64,000 nucleotides of DNA from E44-bin88 sp034419075 (GTDB lineage: Bacteria > Chloroflexota > Dehalococcoidia > Dehalococcoidales > BS750m-G39). Positions 8,344 to 16,536 of this stretch are shown here, piece by piece (positions within the stretch are counted from its first letter, which is position 1; each line of letters opens with the position of its first letter). Made by a program: the position numbers and the translations under genes. The notes below the pieces were generated by a model that was given only the letters and a program-made list of their open reading frames with translations, was not told the DNA's origin and did no database searches. The stretch covers positions 43,417 to 107,416 of the forward strand of contig DAOULR010000026.1 of NCBI GenBank assembly GCA_034419075.1. The letters are read 5' to 3'.

Positions 8344-8577
8344 TTAGTTATTGCCTCCACAGTCAGCATGCGGCACCGGGTCATAGCCGCCGGCATGGAA
8401 CGGGTGGCAGCGAGCGATGCGCCTGGCCCCCATCCAGCCCCCCTTAAAAAAGCCGAAACGGGAGATAGCCTCATAGGTATATTGAGAACAGGTCGGGCTA
8501 TAGCGGCAGTTTGACGGCAAGACCCGCGAAATCGTTAGCTGATAAAGCCTAATTAGCCCTAAAGCAAGCTCCTTCAT
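8344..8577 (-). CDS. yidD: Membrane protein insertion efficiency factor YidD
   Basis: A small 77-aa protein of the YidD family, thought to assist YidC-dependent insertion at the membrane. The family signature is present: LIRLYQLTISRVLPSNCRYSPTCSQYTYEAI, followed by GFFKGGWMGARRIARCHPFH and GGYDPVP. The three conserved Cys (CRYSPTC and RCHPF) are intact. It overlaps the 3' end of rnpA by 29 nt and abuts the next gene, so translation is probably coupled. Confidence 0.95.
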   Translation of the reverse strand: MKELALGLIRLYQLTISRVLPSNCRYSPTCSQYTYEAISRFGFFKGGWMGARRIARCHPFHAGGYDPVPHADCGGNN

Positions 8578-8911
8578 AGTCCCTCGCTAAGATTCTAGCC
8601 CGGGAAACTAACCCCCGGACTGTTTTCTCCAAGTTCGCGTAACTGGCCTTGGCCGCTTTGGGGCGGGCGATAAAGATAATATCCCATCCTCCCACCAGCG
8701 GCAAGGCACGCACTATTTCGCGCATTCGGCGCTTTATCCGGTTTCTCACCACCGCCCCACCCAGTCGCTTGCTCACCGAGAAACCGTACCGTGACCGGGC
8801 AAGCTGGTTAGGCAAAGCCTTCATCACCATCAGGTCACGCGCCCAGGAGCTACCCTTCTCATAGACCAAGCTATATTGCTCCGCTCTGGTAAGGTATTCT
8901 TCGCCCCGCAT
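8549..8911 (-). CDS. rnpA: Ribonuclease P protein component
   Basis: A 120-aa protein subunit of RNase P, which supports the catalytic RNA in removing tRNA 5' leaders. The family signature is the basic helix VVRNRIKRRMREIVRAL at about residues 54-70, followed by DIIFIARPKAA. Start ATG lies 2 nt after the rpmH stop, and the 3' end overlaps yidD by 29 nt, the standard bacterial rpmH-rnpA-yidD order. Confidence 0.95.
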   Translation of the reverse strand: MRGEEYLTRAEQYSLVYEKGSSWARDLMVMKALPNQLARSRYGFSVSKRLGGAVVRNRIKRRMREIVRALPLVGGWDIIFIARPKAAKASYANLEKTVRGLVSRARILARDYEGACFRAN

Positions 8912-8913
8912 GG

Positions 8914-9054
8914 TTACACCACGGTCAAGCGCTTACGTCCCTTAAGCCGTCGTGCCTTCAAGACACTTCGACCACCACGGGTAGACATTCTGGCTCTAAA
9001 GCCGTGCTCTCTTTTTCGGGGAATGCTCTTTGGTTGATAAGTCCTCTTAGGCAC
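8914..9054 (-). CDS. rpmH: 50S ribosomal protein L34
   Basis: A 46-aa protein with GTG start reading (M)PKRTYQPKSIPRKREHGFR then ARMSTRGGRSVLKARRLKG. This is the complete L34 signature, including the typical R-x-HGFRARM segment. A GGAG ribosome site lies 7 nt upstream. It is the first gene of the rpmH-rnpA-yidD-(PQQ)-yidC-jag operon, behind a consensus promoter. Confidence 0.97.
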   Translation of the reverse strand: MPKRTYQPKSIPRKREHGFRARMSTRGGRSVLKARRLKGRKRLTVV

Positions 9055-9081
9055 AAATAGCTCCGTAATTAAATCAGGATG

Positions 9082-9110
9082 ATTATACTTCTGTATCTGC
9101 GGGGTGTCAA
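9082..9110 (-). promoter_or_regulatory. Consensus sigma-70-type promoter of the rpmH-jag operon
   Basis: TTGACA and TATAAT match the consensus perfectly with the ideal 17-bp spacer on the minus strand. Transcription would start about 20 nt ahead of the rpmH GTG. Confidence 0.85.
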
Positions 9111-9169
9111 AGGGAGAGGGACAAAGCGGATTTATAAGGATGCCGAAAAAGAAGGCAACCTACATCACA

Positions 9170-9472
9170 CTAATCGCGTACACCAACGCCCCCTGTCTTA
9201 TGGATGTGCTCCGGTACATAAGGCAGCAGGGCTAAGTGCCGCGCCCTCTTTATGGCCAGCGCCAGGGCGCGCTGATGCTTGGCGCAGGTGCCGGTCTTAC
9301 GCCGGGGCCCAATCTTACCCCTATCCGATATGTAATGGCGCAACTTGGCCGGGTCTTTGTAATCTATCTCCTTAACGTTATCGACGCAGAGGGAACAAAA
9401 CTTGCGCCTTGGTATATATCTCGACCTGCCCGGCCTTTTAGCTTTCGATTCGTCGGCTCTTTTTCTGGCCAC
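9170..9472 (-). CDS. rpsR: 30S ribosomal protein S18, cysteine-containing form
   Basis: A 100-aa ribosomal protein with the S18 core RRKFCSLCVDNVKEIDYKD, LRHYISDRGKIGPRRKTGTC and HQRALALAIKRARHLALLPY. Cys26, Cys29 and Cys63 match the zinc-binding type of S18. Third gene of the conserved rpsF-ssb-rpsR operon, 36 nt after ssb. The N-terminal extension MARKRADESKAKRPGRS is basic and the C-terminal tail is longer than usual. Confidence 0.97.
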   Translation of the reverse strand: MARKRADESKAKRPGRSRYIPRRKFCSLCVDNVKEIDYKDPAKLRHYISDRGKIGPRRKTGTCAKHQRALALAIKRARHLALLPYVPEHIHKTGGVGVRD

Positions 9473-9508
9473 CTCTTATTACGTTACCTAAACCCTTCTA
9501 GTAGATTT

Positions 9509-9934
9509 CTAACCCTCGTCGGGGAAGGGCACGTCCTCCACCGCCGGCTCCGGCTCGCTGGGATTGGCCTCCTCGCCCCCCTCCCCGGAAGCGGGAGCCG
9601 CGGGCTGTCGGTCAAGGAAGAGTACCCGGTTAGCCACTATCTCCGACCGGGAGCGCTGCTGCCCGTCTTGGCCCTCCCAGCTACGGGTATGCAGTCTACC
9701 CTCGGCATAAACACGCTGACCTTTGGTCAGATACTGGTTGCAATTCTCAGCTAGTCTGTTCCAGGCGACTACGGTAAACCATTCCGTTTCCTGCTTACGC
9801 TCGCCTTCGGGGGTGGTGTAGACTCTGTTGGTGGCAACACGGAACGAGGTTACCGGGTTGCCGTTAGGGGTGAAACGCATTTCGGGTTCAGTGCCAACAT
9901 TTCCTATAATCATCACTTTGTTCAGGGTCAACAT
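9509..9934 (-). CDS. ssb: Single-stranded DNA-binding protein
   Basis: Essential OB-fold protein that coats single-stranded DNA in replication and repair. The chosen start MLTLNKVMIIGNVGTEPEM gives 141 aa. An upstream GTG in frame would add 8 residues, but AGGAG lies about 9 nt ahead of this ATG and the family begins here. The OB core continues with FRVATNRVYTTPEGERKQETEW and LTKGQRVYAEGRL. The acidic Gly/Pro/Glu-rich tail ends VEDVPFPDEG, a slightly modified form of the usual DDDIPF partner-binding tip. It lies between rpsF and rpsR. Confidence 0.96.
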   Translation of the reverse strand: MLTLNKVMIIGNVGTEPEMRFTPNGNPVTSFRVATNRVYTTPEGERKQETEWFTVVAWNRLAENCNQYLTKGQRVYAEGRLHTRSWEGQDGQQRSRSEIVANRVLFLDRQPAAPASGEGGEEANPSEPEPAVEDVPFPDEG

Positions 9935-9993
9935 CGCCAAAACTCCTTTCGCCCTCACCCAAATTCGTAGGAAACAGGCGTTTTTCCTTTATA

Positions 9994-10323
9994 TTAGCTG
10001 TCTAATCTTACCAGTAAATGCCGTAGCACCTCCTCAGAGATTCTCAGGTTCGCTTCAAGCCCTTTGCCCGATGCTGCTTTCATCTTGCATCGGAACAGAA
10101 CGTAATTGCCTTCCAGGAAATGTTTAATGGGATAAGCCAGTTTGCGCTTACCCCAGCGGTCAACTTCGTCAACCGTGCCGCCGTCCTGACTAATCAGGCG
10201 GCTGATATTATCGACGACGCCGTCAAGGCCTTCATCGGCAAGCTCAGGATTGATAATCACCACCAGCTCGTAGTCGCGAAGCTGCTTGTTTTCCTCAGTA
10301 ACTTTATTCTCTTTAGTAACCAT
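9994..10323 (-). CDS. rpsF: 30S ribosomal protein S6
   Basis: A 109-aa ribosomal protein, first in the rpsF-ssb-rpsR operon. It contains the S6 core LRDYELVVIINPELADEGLD, GGTVDEVDRWGKRKLAYPI and EGNYVLFRCKM. About 15 polar residues (MVTKENKVTEENKQ) precede the usual start. The ATG has AAGGAG upstream, which supports this longer start. Confidence 0.96.
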   Translation of the reverse strand: MVTKENKVTEENKQLRDYELVVIINPELADEGLDGVVDNISRLISQDGGTVDEVDRWGKRKLAYPIKHFLEGNYVLFRCKMKAASGKGLEANLRISEEVLRHLLVRLDS

Positions 10324-10350
10324 AAACTCCTTAACCCGTTGAGATTAGCT

Positions 10351-10379
10351 ATTATATCATACAACCACTGATGCAACAA
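10351..10379 (-). promoter_or_regulatory. Promoter of the rpsF-ssb-rpsR operon
   Basis: TTGTTG and TATAAT are separated by 17 bp on the minus strand, about 28 bp ahead of the rpsF start. Confidence 0.6.
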
Positions 10380-10400
10380 TAGTTGGATTTAGCCGTCAGC

Positions 10401-10429
10401 TTGACACGGCAAGGTGCCCCTGATAGACT
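10401..10429 (+). promoter_or_regulatory. Promoter of tRNA-Asp
   Basis: TTGACA and TAGACT are separated by 17 bp. The tRNA begins 14 nt after the -10, so the precursor has a short leader. Confidence 0.75.
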
Positions 10430-10443
10430 TTTCTTACTGAAAC

Positions 10444-10520
10444 GGCCCCGTGGTGTAGCGGTCTAACATGCCACCCTGTCACGGTGGAGATCGGGGGTTC
10501 GAATCCCCCCGGGGTCGCCA
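10444..10520 (+). tRNA. tRNA-Asp (anticodon GTC)
   Basis: A 77-nt cloverleaf. The acceptor stem GGCCCCG / CGGGGTC includes one G-U pair. The anticodon stem-loop CCACC-CTGTCAC-GGTGG has GTC at 10478-10480. The T arm is CGGGGGTTCGAATCCCCCC-like, with discriminator G and an encoded CCA end. It has its own promoter and is read opposite to the flanking genes. Confidence 0.97.
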
Positions 10521-10540
10521 CCACCCCACACTCCACTCTT

Positions 10541-11458
10541 TTACTCTTTTAGATAGCTGAATGCCGCCTTGGCGGCGGTAGCGCCATCGCCGACAGCGGA
10601 GGCAATCTGGCGGGCTGAGCTCTGGCGGACATCGCCCGCGGCAAAGATTCCTGAAACCGAGGTCGCCATCGTTTCGCCAGTGCTGATGTGACCAGTCTTA
10701 GTCAGCTTTAGTATTTTAGCGAACGGTTGGCTGTTAGGTTTAAGCCCCACGGCGACAAAGACGCCGTCCACCTCAAGAGTGGAAGTCTGCTTGGTCTTGA
10801 CGTTGCGCAATTGAAGCGCCTTGACCACCTCCCCACCCACAATCCCCTCCACGATGGTATCCCAGATAAACTTTATCTTGGGCTGCGCCTTGGCTCTTTT
10901 CTGTAAAACCTCCCCCGCCCGCAGCTGGTCTCGGCGGTGTATGACGTAAACCTTACTGGCGTGCTGGGTAAGCTCCAGGGCGTCGGTGATGGCGGCATCG
11001 CCCCCTCCCACCACGGCTACCTCTCTTTTGCGGAAGAAGAAGCCGTCGCAGGTGGCGCAGTAAGAGACGCCGTGCCCCACCAGCGTTCCCTCTCCAGGAA
11101 CGCCCAGCCTTTTGTACTCCGAGCCGGCGGCGATAATAACCGCCTCAGCCTCGAAGCTACCGCCGGTGGTTATGATTCTATGCGGCTTGCCCGTTTTTAC
11201 GCCCGTGACCTCGGCCGTTACCGTCTTCAGTCCGTATTTAGCCGCCTGCTTATGCATCAGTGCGCCCAGCTCGGCGCCGGAGACGCCCTCGGGGAAGCCA
11301 GGGTAGTTTTCCACCAGCGGGGCGTTAAACATTTGGCCGCCGAAAGCGCCGCGCTCGATGAGCAGGCTCTTCAAGCCCGCCCGCGCGGTGTAAAGCCCCG
11401 CGGTCAGCCCCGCCGGCCCCCCACCGATAATAACTACTTCGTATTTCGCTTTAGCCAT
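10541..11458 (-). CDS. trxB: Thioredoxin reductase
   Basis: A 305-aa low-molecular-weight flavoprotein that transfers electrons from NADPH to thioredoxin-type partners. The FAD motif GGGPAG is at 12-17, the redox-active pair Cys134-Ala-Thr-Cys137 in SYCATCDG, the NAD(P) motif GGGDAA around 155, and the closing FAD motif GIFAAGDVRQ near 272. It is full length and single, divergent from the acyl-CoA synthetase gene. A TATAAT element about 35 nt upstream of the ATG is a likely -10. The exact protein partner is not shown; no thioredoxin gene is next to it. Confidence 0.96.
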   Translation of the reverse strand: MAKAKYEVVIIGGGPAGLTAGLYTARAGLKSLLIERGAFGGQMFNAPLVENYPGFPEGVSGAELGALMHKQAAKYGLKTVTAEVTGVKTGKPHRIITTGGSFEAEAVIIAAGSEYKRLGVPGEGTLVGHGVSYCATCDGFFFRKREVAVVGGGDAAITDALELTQHASKVYVIHRRDQLRAGEVLQKRAKAQPKIKFIWDTIVEGIVGGEVVKALQLRNVKTKQTSTLEVDGVFVAVGLKPNSQPFAKILKLTKTGHISTGETMATSVSGIFAAGDVRQSSARQIASAVGDGATAAKAAFSYLKE

Positions 11459-11545
11459 CGCTTACCTCTGGCAAACCTCGTTTTTAGATTATAGCATAGA
11501 ATACCCTAATTATTATGATACCGCGCCGTCAAGACAAGGTTAAAC

Positions 11546-11575
11546 TTGTTTTATAACACGCACAGCGTGTAGAAT
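11546..11575 (+). promoter_or_regulatory. Promoter with operator-like palindrome, acyl-CoA synthetase alpha
   Basis: TTGTTT and TAGAAT are separated by 18 bp. Inside the spacer lies the inverted repeat ACACGC-ACA-GCGTGT (11556-11570), which would be an ideal place for a repressor. The binding protein is unknown. Confidence 0.4.
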
Positions 11576-11600
11576 CTAGAGGACACAAAGGTGATAAGTC

Positions 11601-13052
11601 TTGAAAAACAGCGACGGTAAGATTAACTGGCAATACATCTTTGACCCCAAAACGGTGGCTGTCATCGGCGCCTCCAACAACCCTGGCTCCTGGGGGTACG
11701 GTATTATGAAGCACCTTACCCGCCCCGCCCGCCGCAAAATCTACCCGGTTAACCCCAATGCCGCCGAAATTATGGGCGTTAAAGCTTTTGCCAGTGTGCT
11801 CGATATTCCCGGAGCGGTGGAACTGGCTGTCATCGTCGTCGCCTCCCCGCGGGTGCCCAAAATAATCCGCGAGTGCGTCCAGAAAGGGATAGAGGCGGCG
11901 GTGGTCGTCTCCGGCGGCTTTGCCGAAAGCGGCGGCGAGGGCGTCAAACTGGAAGCCGACTTGGTTAAGGTCGCCCGCCAGGGGAGTCTCCGCTTTATCG
12001 GGCCCAACACCATGGGCCACGCCGATACTTCGTCACAGCTCTCCACCCTGGCCTGGACCTTCGAGACTCCCCCCGGCCCCGTGGCTCTCATCGCCCAGAG
12101 CGGCAACTACGGCCACCGCATCCTGCACCGCGGCATGATGTCGGGCATTGGCTTCAGCAAGTTTGTCTGCACCGGTAACGAAGCCAACATCCATTTTGAA
12201 GACTACTTCGAATACCTGGCCGAGGATAAAGACACCAAGATAATCGCCGCCTACATCGAAGGCTTGAGAGAGGGCCGGCGTTTCTTCGAGCTGGCTAAAA
12301 AGATTACCCCACATAAACCCGTTATCGTCATCAAGGCAGGGGCGACCAGGGCCTCGGCCAAAGCCGCCCTGTCCCACACCGCCACCCTGGCCGGTTCGGA
12401 CGAGGTCTATGCGGCGGCCTTTCACCAGGCGGGCGTACTCAGGGTGGAAGACGACGACGAGCTCTGCGATGTGGTCACCGCTCTGCTCTACCAGCCCCTG
12501 CCCCGCGGCAAGAAGATAGGTATTTTGACTATCGGTGGGGGCTTAGGGGTAATGTCCGCCGAAGCCTGTGAAAAAGAGGGTCTGGAGATACCTAAACTGG
12601 CCCCAGCCACCATAGAAAAGCTGAACGCCCAGCTGCCGCCGCGCTGGTCCCATGCCAACCCGGTGGACATGGCTGGAATCAGCATGGCCGAAAACCCGGT
12701 CACCTTTCCCTCCCTCTTCGCCATGATGGACGATAAAGATATCGACGCCATACTGCTGCAGGCGCCCATCGGGGCCAACACCGACCGCCTGGCCACCATG
12801 TTCGACAAAGAAGAGATTAAGGCTTACCGCCAGGCTGAGGAAAAGGCCTTGGACAGGCTCAGCCAGCGGGTCAAGCGGGACGAAAAACCGGTATTCATGG
12901 TCAAGCCCGCCGTCGAATTCGCCACCGACCCCGAGGTTGCTTCCCTCTTCAGCCGGGAGAGTATTCCCGTCTACCCCAGCCCCCGCCGCGCCGCCAAGGT
13001 ACTAAAGCAGCTGGCCTGGTATCGGCACTATCTCGACTCTATCGGCCCATAA
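11601..13052 (+). CDS. ADP-forming acyl-CoA synthetase, alpha-type subunit
   Basis: A 483-aa protein of the acetyl-CoA synthetase (ADP-forming) family, which makes ATP by substrate-level phosphorylation from acyl-CoA. Residues 12-140 form a CoA-binding Rossmann domain (VAVIGASNNPGSWGYG, then KKIYPVNP-like RRKIYPVNP). Residues 160-480 are the succinyl-CoA ligase-like region. The likely phosphorylated His259 sits in ALSHTATLAGSD. There is no ATP-grasp domain, so this should pair with a separate beta subunit such as the one at the window start. It uses a TTG start with AAAGGTG upstream. Substrate unknown; single-gene transcription unit. Confidence 0.88.
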   Translation: MKNSDGKINWQYIFDPKTVAVIGASNNPGSWGYGIMKHLTRPARRKIYPVNPNAAEIMGVKAFASVLDIPGAVELAVIVVASPRVPKIIRECVQKGIEAAVVVSGGFAESGGEGVKLEADLVKVARQGSLRFIGPNTMGHADTSSQLSTLAWTFETPPGPVALIAQSGNYGHRILHRGMMSGIGFSKFVCTGNEANIHFEDYFEYLAEDKDTKIIAAYIEGLREGRRFFELAKKITPHKPVIVIKAGATRASAKAALSHTATLAGSDEVYAAAFHQAGVLRVEDDDELCDVVTALLYQPLPRGKKIGILTIGGGLGVMSAEACEKEGLEIPKLAPATIEKLNAQLPPRWSHANPVDMAGISMAENPVTFPSLFAMMDDKDIDAILLQAPIGANTDRLATMFDKEEIKAYRQAEEKALDRLSQRVKRDEKPVFMVKPAVEFATDPEVASLFSRESIPVYPSPRRAAKVLKQLAWYRHYLDSIGP

Positions 13053-13246
13053 ATCCCCCTACCACCAAGTCCGATTATAGTCAACCATAGTTGATTTATT
13101 TCCATTGACAGGGTTTATCACCCGTAGATAGCGCTAGAACAGCACTTACCTCGTATATCGCCCGAAATCGGCAGGAAAAGAGAGTATGAGCCTGATTAAG
13201 GCAGATAAAAAGGACAGAAGTCCACTCCCCCTCCCATACAGTAAAC

Positions 13247-13276
13247 TTGACGCCAAAGGTCTACAATCAGTATGAT
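13247..13276 (+). promoter_or_regulatory. Promoter of the zinc-ribbon gene, probably leaderless
   Basis: TTGACG and TATGAT are separated by 18 bp. The ATG at 13282 is only 5 nt after the -10, so the transcript should begin at or next to the start codon. No Shine-Dalgarno sequence is seen. Confidence 0.5.
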
Positions 13277-13281
13277 AAAGT

Positions 13282-13521
13282 ATGCTCGATGGCAAATGCC
13301 CAAAGTGCGCCTATCACTGTTCAGGTTGGGCGTTGCAGTTCCCCCAAAATCAGACGTGTCCCAGATGCGGTACGGGGTTGGTGATTACGGAGGGCGGGCG
13401 GAAGGTTTCCATCGGCTACTCCCCCTTCACGGCGGAAAAGTACGTCATTGACGCCCCCAAGAAAACCCCCACCCCTACCAAGAAAAAGGGCGACAGCTCA
13501 GACAAGCCGCCCAGCTCTTAA
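13282..13521 (+). CDS. Small zinc-ribbon protein of unknown function
   Basis: A 79-aa protein. Cys6-x2-Cys9 and Cys26-x2-Cys29 make a rubredoxin-like zinc ribbon (GKCPKCAYHCSGW ... TCPRCGTGL), with an extra Cys13. The second half is a Lys/Pro/Thr/Ser-rich tail (APKKTPTPTKKKGDSS) that looks disordered. I do not recognise the family. The promoter is close to consensus and overlaps the start codon, implying a leaderless message. Flanking intergenic regions of about 230 nt on either side show no other gene. Confidence 0.7.
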   Translation: MLDGKCPKCAYHCSGWALQFPQNQTCPRCGTGLVITEGGRKVSIGYSPFTAEKYVIDAPKKTPTPTKKKGDSSDKPPSS

Positions 13522-13599
13522 CTTAATCGAGCATCTGGAACCACGGCCTTTGTCTCACTATCGCCAAGTTTTTCCCACCAAAACTTCATGGTAAAAAAG

Positions 13600-13629
13600 T
13601 TGCCATGAAACATGCTTTTATGCTATCCT
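13600..13629 (+). promoter_or_regulatory. Possible promoter of the oxidoreductase island
   Basis: TTGCCA and TATCCT are separated by 18 bp, leaving a leader of about 125 nt before the ATG at 13761. A TTGACA at 13723-13728 has no matching -10. Confidence 0.3.
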
Positions 13630-13760
13630 GAAGCGGCAAAAGGTTACCAGCACTTAGCAGCCGTGTTCTATCCAGTTTGAGATAACTACTTTAAGACCCA
13701 ATGTAACTAAGGGTCGATTTTTTTGACAATAAAAGCACCACACAAGCGGGAGGTAGAACC

Positions 13761-15218
13761 ATGAACAGAAGGGATAAGCTTGTCGAAATCGTCGGCGTCG
13801 AGAACTTCTCCGACGACCCCAAGGCTTTAGAGGCTTATGCTAAAGACTTCAGTCTCCAACCGGCGGGAGCCCCCGAATATGCGGTCAAACCCAAGGACAC
13901 CCAGGAAGCAAGCAAAGTCATCAAGGTGGCCAACGACCACTCGCTGCCCGTAGTACCCGTCAGCTCCTGGGTGCATTTTTACGGGGCGACCATCCCCAAG
14001 AAGGGCGGCATCATCCTTGACCTTACCCGGATGAACCGCATCTTTGAGGTCGATGATTTCAATAAACGCGTCAGGTTCGAAGCGGGGGTAACCTGGGAAC
14101 AGCTCACCAGCCACCTGGAAAAGAAAGGCTTCCGAATAATGATGCCCCTCCTCCCCCACCCCCAGCGCTCGGTGCTCACCGACCACCTGGAGAGAGAGGT
14201 TATCATAAACACCGTCTATGACTACGGAGAGCCGCTGCAGAGCATGGAGGTCGTCTGGCCCAACGGAGAGATCTTTCGCACCGGCTCGGCCAGCGTCATG
14301 GGCTACCCCGATTCCCCCTCCAAGGGGGGCAACCCCACGGGGCCGGGTATAGACTTCTATAGATTCCTGCAGATGGCACAGGGGACGATGGGGGTAGTGA
14401 CCTGGACCAACCTCAAGACCGAATTCATTACCCAGAAAGACAGGGTGTTCATCGCTCCGGTAAAAGACCTGAATATGGTCATGGAATTCCTCTATCGCAT
14501 ATTAAGGATAAGAATCGGCCAGGAGTGCCTGCTGCTGAACAATACCGACCTGGCGGCGATAATGGCCACGGACATGAAGAAAGAGTTCGCCTCACTAAGA
14601 GCCTCCCTGCCGTCCTGGACTCTGATTCTGGTCATCAGCGGACATTTCCGCGACCCCGACGGCAAGATTAGATACGAAGAAAAAGCGCTCAACGAGATTA
14701 TCAAGAAGGAATTCCCCGAAGTCTCGTTCAGCGATAACCTTCCCGGGCTTCCCGGCTCGGGACAAAAACTGCTGGGCAGGCTACGCCAACCCTGGCCCAA
14801 GGAAATCACCTACTGGAAGAACCGATACAAGGGCGGCTGCCACAGCCTCTTCTTCATCACCAAGCCGACGCTAGCGCCCAAGTTCTTAGATCGGATGGAA
14901 TCGCTGGCCTCCCGGTACGGCTACCCCGAAGGCGACCTGGGCGGCTACATACAGCCCATAGAACATAATCGGGCCTGCCAGCTGGAATTCAACCTCTTCT
15001 ACGACCCCACCAGCCGCCCCGAAGTGGAACGGGTGCGGACCCTGGCCAGCGAAGCCACCAAGACCCTGTTCGACCAGGGGGCTCTCTTTACCCGCCCCTA
15101 CGGCGAATTGGCCAAGCTGGTCTATGATAGGGCCAACGGCTACGCCGCCATCCTGAAGAGGGTTAAAAAGCTCTTCGACCCCAAGAATATAATGAACCCG
15201 GGTAATCTGTGCTTCTAG
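13761..15218 (+). CDS. FAD-linked oxidase (GlcD/PCMH type), first copy
   Basis: A 485-aa flavoenzyme of the FAD-binding type 4 (PCMH) family, which includes glycolate/lactate dehydrogenases and p-cresol methylhydroxylase. The PCMH domain covers about 35-215: AVKPKDTQEASKVIKVAND, LPVVPVSSWVHFYGATIP, GGIILDLTRMNRIFEVD and QMAQGTMGVVTW. The C-terminal half ends KLFDPKNIMNPGNLCF, a standard family ending. It is the first of three tightly spaced genes (12 and 16 nt apart) with a CCG Fe-S protein and a second FAD oxidase, resembling the GlcD-GlcE-GlcF layout of membrane-linked 2-hydroxyacid dehydrogenases. AGGAGG-like site (GGGAGG) precedes the ATG. The substrate is unknown. Confidence 0.87.
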   Translation: MNRRDKLVEIVGVENFSDDPKALEAYAKDFSLQPAGAPEYAVKPKDTQEASKVIKVANDHSLPVVPVSSWVHFYGATIPKKGGIILDLTRMNRIFEVDDFNKRVRFEAGVTWEQLTSHLEKKGFRIMMPLLPHPQRSVLTDHLEREVIINTVYDYGEPLQSMEVVWPNGEIFRTGSASVMGYPDSPSKGGNPTGPGIDFYRFLQMAQGTMGVVTWTNLKTEFITQKDRVFIAPVKDLNMVMEFLYRILRIRIGQECLLLNNTDLAAIMATDMKKEFASLRASLPSWTLILVISGHFRDPDGKIRYEEKALNEIIKKEFPEVSFSDNLPGLPGSGQKLLGRLRQPWPKEITYWKNRYKGGCHSLFFITKPTLAPKFLDRMESLASRYGYPEGDLGGYIQPIEHNRACQLEFNLFYDPTSRPEVERVRTLASEATKTLFDQGALFTRPYGELAKLVYDRANGYAAILKRVKKLFDPKNIMNPGNLCF

Positions 15219-15230
15219 GGAGGAATAAAG

Positions 15231-16520
15231 ATGCTCAAAGGCAAACTAAAGCTGGATGTAACCAACTTAGATAATTTTGAATACGACATGAGCAAGTGCA
15301 TCAAGTGCAAGGGGTGCACCTGGGTCGACCACATCTACATGCCCGGGATGACCTTCAGCACCCGCTGCCCCAGCGCCACCAGGTATCTGTTTGATTCCTA
15401 CGGCGCCTACGGCAAGATGAGAATCGGGACGGCTATGCTCGAAGGCAGGATGAAATACTCCGATGAACTGCTCAAAATACTCTATGCCTGTACCCTCTGC
15501 GGCGCCTGCGACGTGGGCTGCAAGCGCAACCTCGACCTGGAAATAGAGCTTACCCTGGAGGCACTGCGCATCAAGGCGGTCAAGGACGGCAAGGGGCCCA
15601 TGCCCCAGCACAAAAAATTGGCCCAGAACATAGCCGAAAAGCACAACCGCTTTGGCTCCCCCCACGCCAACCGCAATAACTGGCTACCCGGTGACGTCAA
15701 ACCAGCCGAAAAGGCCGATGTGCTCTACTTCGTCGGCTGCTCGGCGGCCTACACCAGCCCCGAGATTGCCAAATCGACGGTAAAGATACTCAAGGCGGTA
15801 GGAACGCCATTCATGCTCATGCCCGACGAGTGGTGCTGCGGCAACATTCTCTATTCGGTGGGCATGGCTGACGAAGCCCGCGAGCTGGCCAAGCGCAACG
15901 TCGAAGAGGTCAGGAAGACGGGCGCCAAGACCCTGCTCTTAAGCTGCGCCGAAGGCTACCGCATGTGGAAGGTAGACTACCCCAAGCTGCTCAATATTTC
16001 GACTGACGATTTGGGCTTCAAGGTCGTCCACCTGGTGGAGTTCGTCGACGAGCTTATCAAGAAGAAAGCGCTCAAGCTCAAGAAGAAGGTTGACCTCAAG
16101 CTCACCTATCATGATTCCTGCAGCCTGAGCCGCCTAAGCGAGCCCTGGACTCCCTGGGAGGGTGAGCGAGGGGAGTGGGGTATGGTAAACCCCCGACTGG
16201 AACGCCGACGCGGCACCAACGGCGTTTACCAGCAACCGCGTGATATCTTGCAGGCTATTCCTGGCGTCAAGCTGGTGGAAATGATAAGAATGAAAGAAAA
16301 CGCCTTCTGCTGCGGCGCGGGCCGTGGCACCAAGGAAGCCTTCCCCGACTTCGCTTCCTGGGCAGCTAAGGAAAGGCTGGAAGAAGTGAAGGCCATCGGG
16401 GCTAAGGCTATCGTCTCCACCTGCCCCTGGTGTAAGGAAAACTTCGCCCAGGCCGTAAGCAAGGAAGGCGAAAAGGTTAAGGTATTAGATATCTCCGAAA
16501 TCATCCTGGCGGCAATATAG
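15231..16520 (+). CDS. CCG-domain iron-sulfur electron-transfer protein (GlpC/GlcF/HdrD-like)
   Basis: A 429-aa cytoplasmic Fe-S protein that likely takes electrons from the two flanking flavoenzymes. The N-terminal cluster region has CIKCKGC (about 22-28) and CTLCGACDVGCKRN (about 86-99), consistent with two [4Fe-4S] clusters, although the first set is irregular (C..C..C then a distant RCPS). Two CCG domains follow, with EWCCGN near 203, HDSCSLS near 288 and FCCGAGRG near 360. The last is the form of motif that binds the non-cubane clusters in HdrB. No membrane segment is visible, so delivery to quinone needs another partner. Confidence 0.87.
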   Translation: MLKGKLKLDVTNLDNFEYDMSKCIKCKGCTWVDHIYMPGMTFSTRCPSATRYLFDSYGAYGKMRIGTAMLEGRMKYSDELLKILYACTLCGACDVGCKRNLDLEIELTLEALRIKAVKDGKGPMPQHKKLAQNIAEKHNRFGSPHANRNNWLPGDVKPAEKADVLYFVGCSAAYTSPEIAKSTVKILKAVGTPFMLMPDEWCCGNILYSVGMADEARELAKRNVEEVRKTGAKTLLLSCAEGYRMWKVDYPKLLNISTDDLGFKVVHLVEFVDELIKKKALKLKKKVDLKLTYHDSCSLSRLSEPWTPWEGERGEWGMVNPRLERRRGTNGVYQQPRDILQAIPGVKLVEMIRMKENAFCCGAGRGTKEAFPDFASWAAKERLEEVKAIGAKAIVSTCPWCKENFAQAVSKEGEKVKVLDISEIILAAI

Positions 16521-16536
16521 AGGCAAGGAGGGAATC

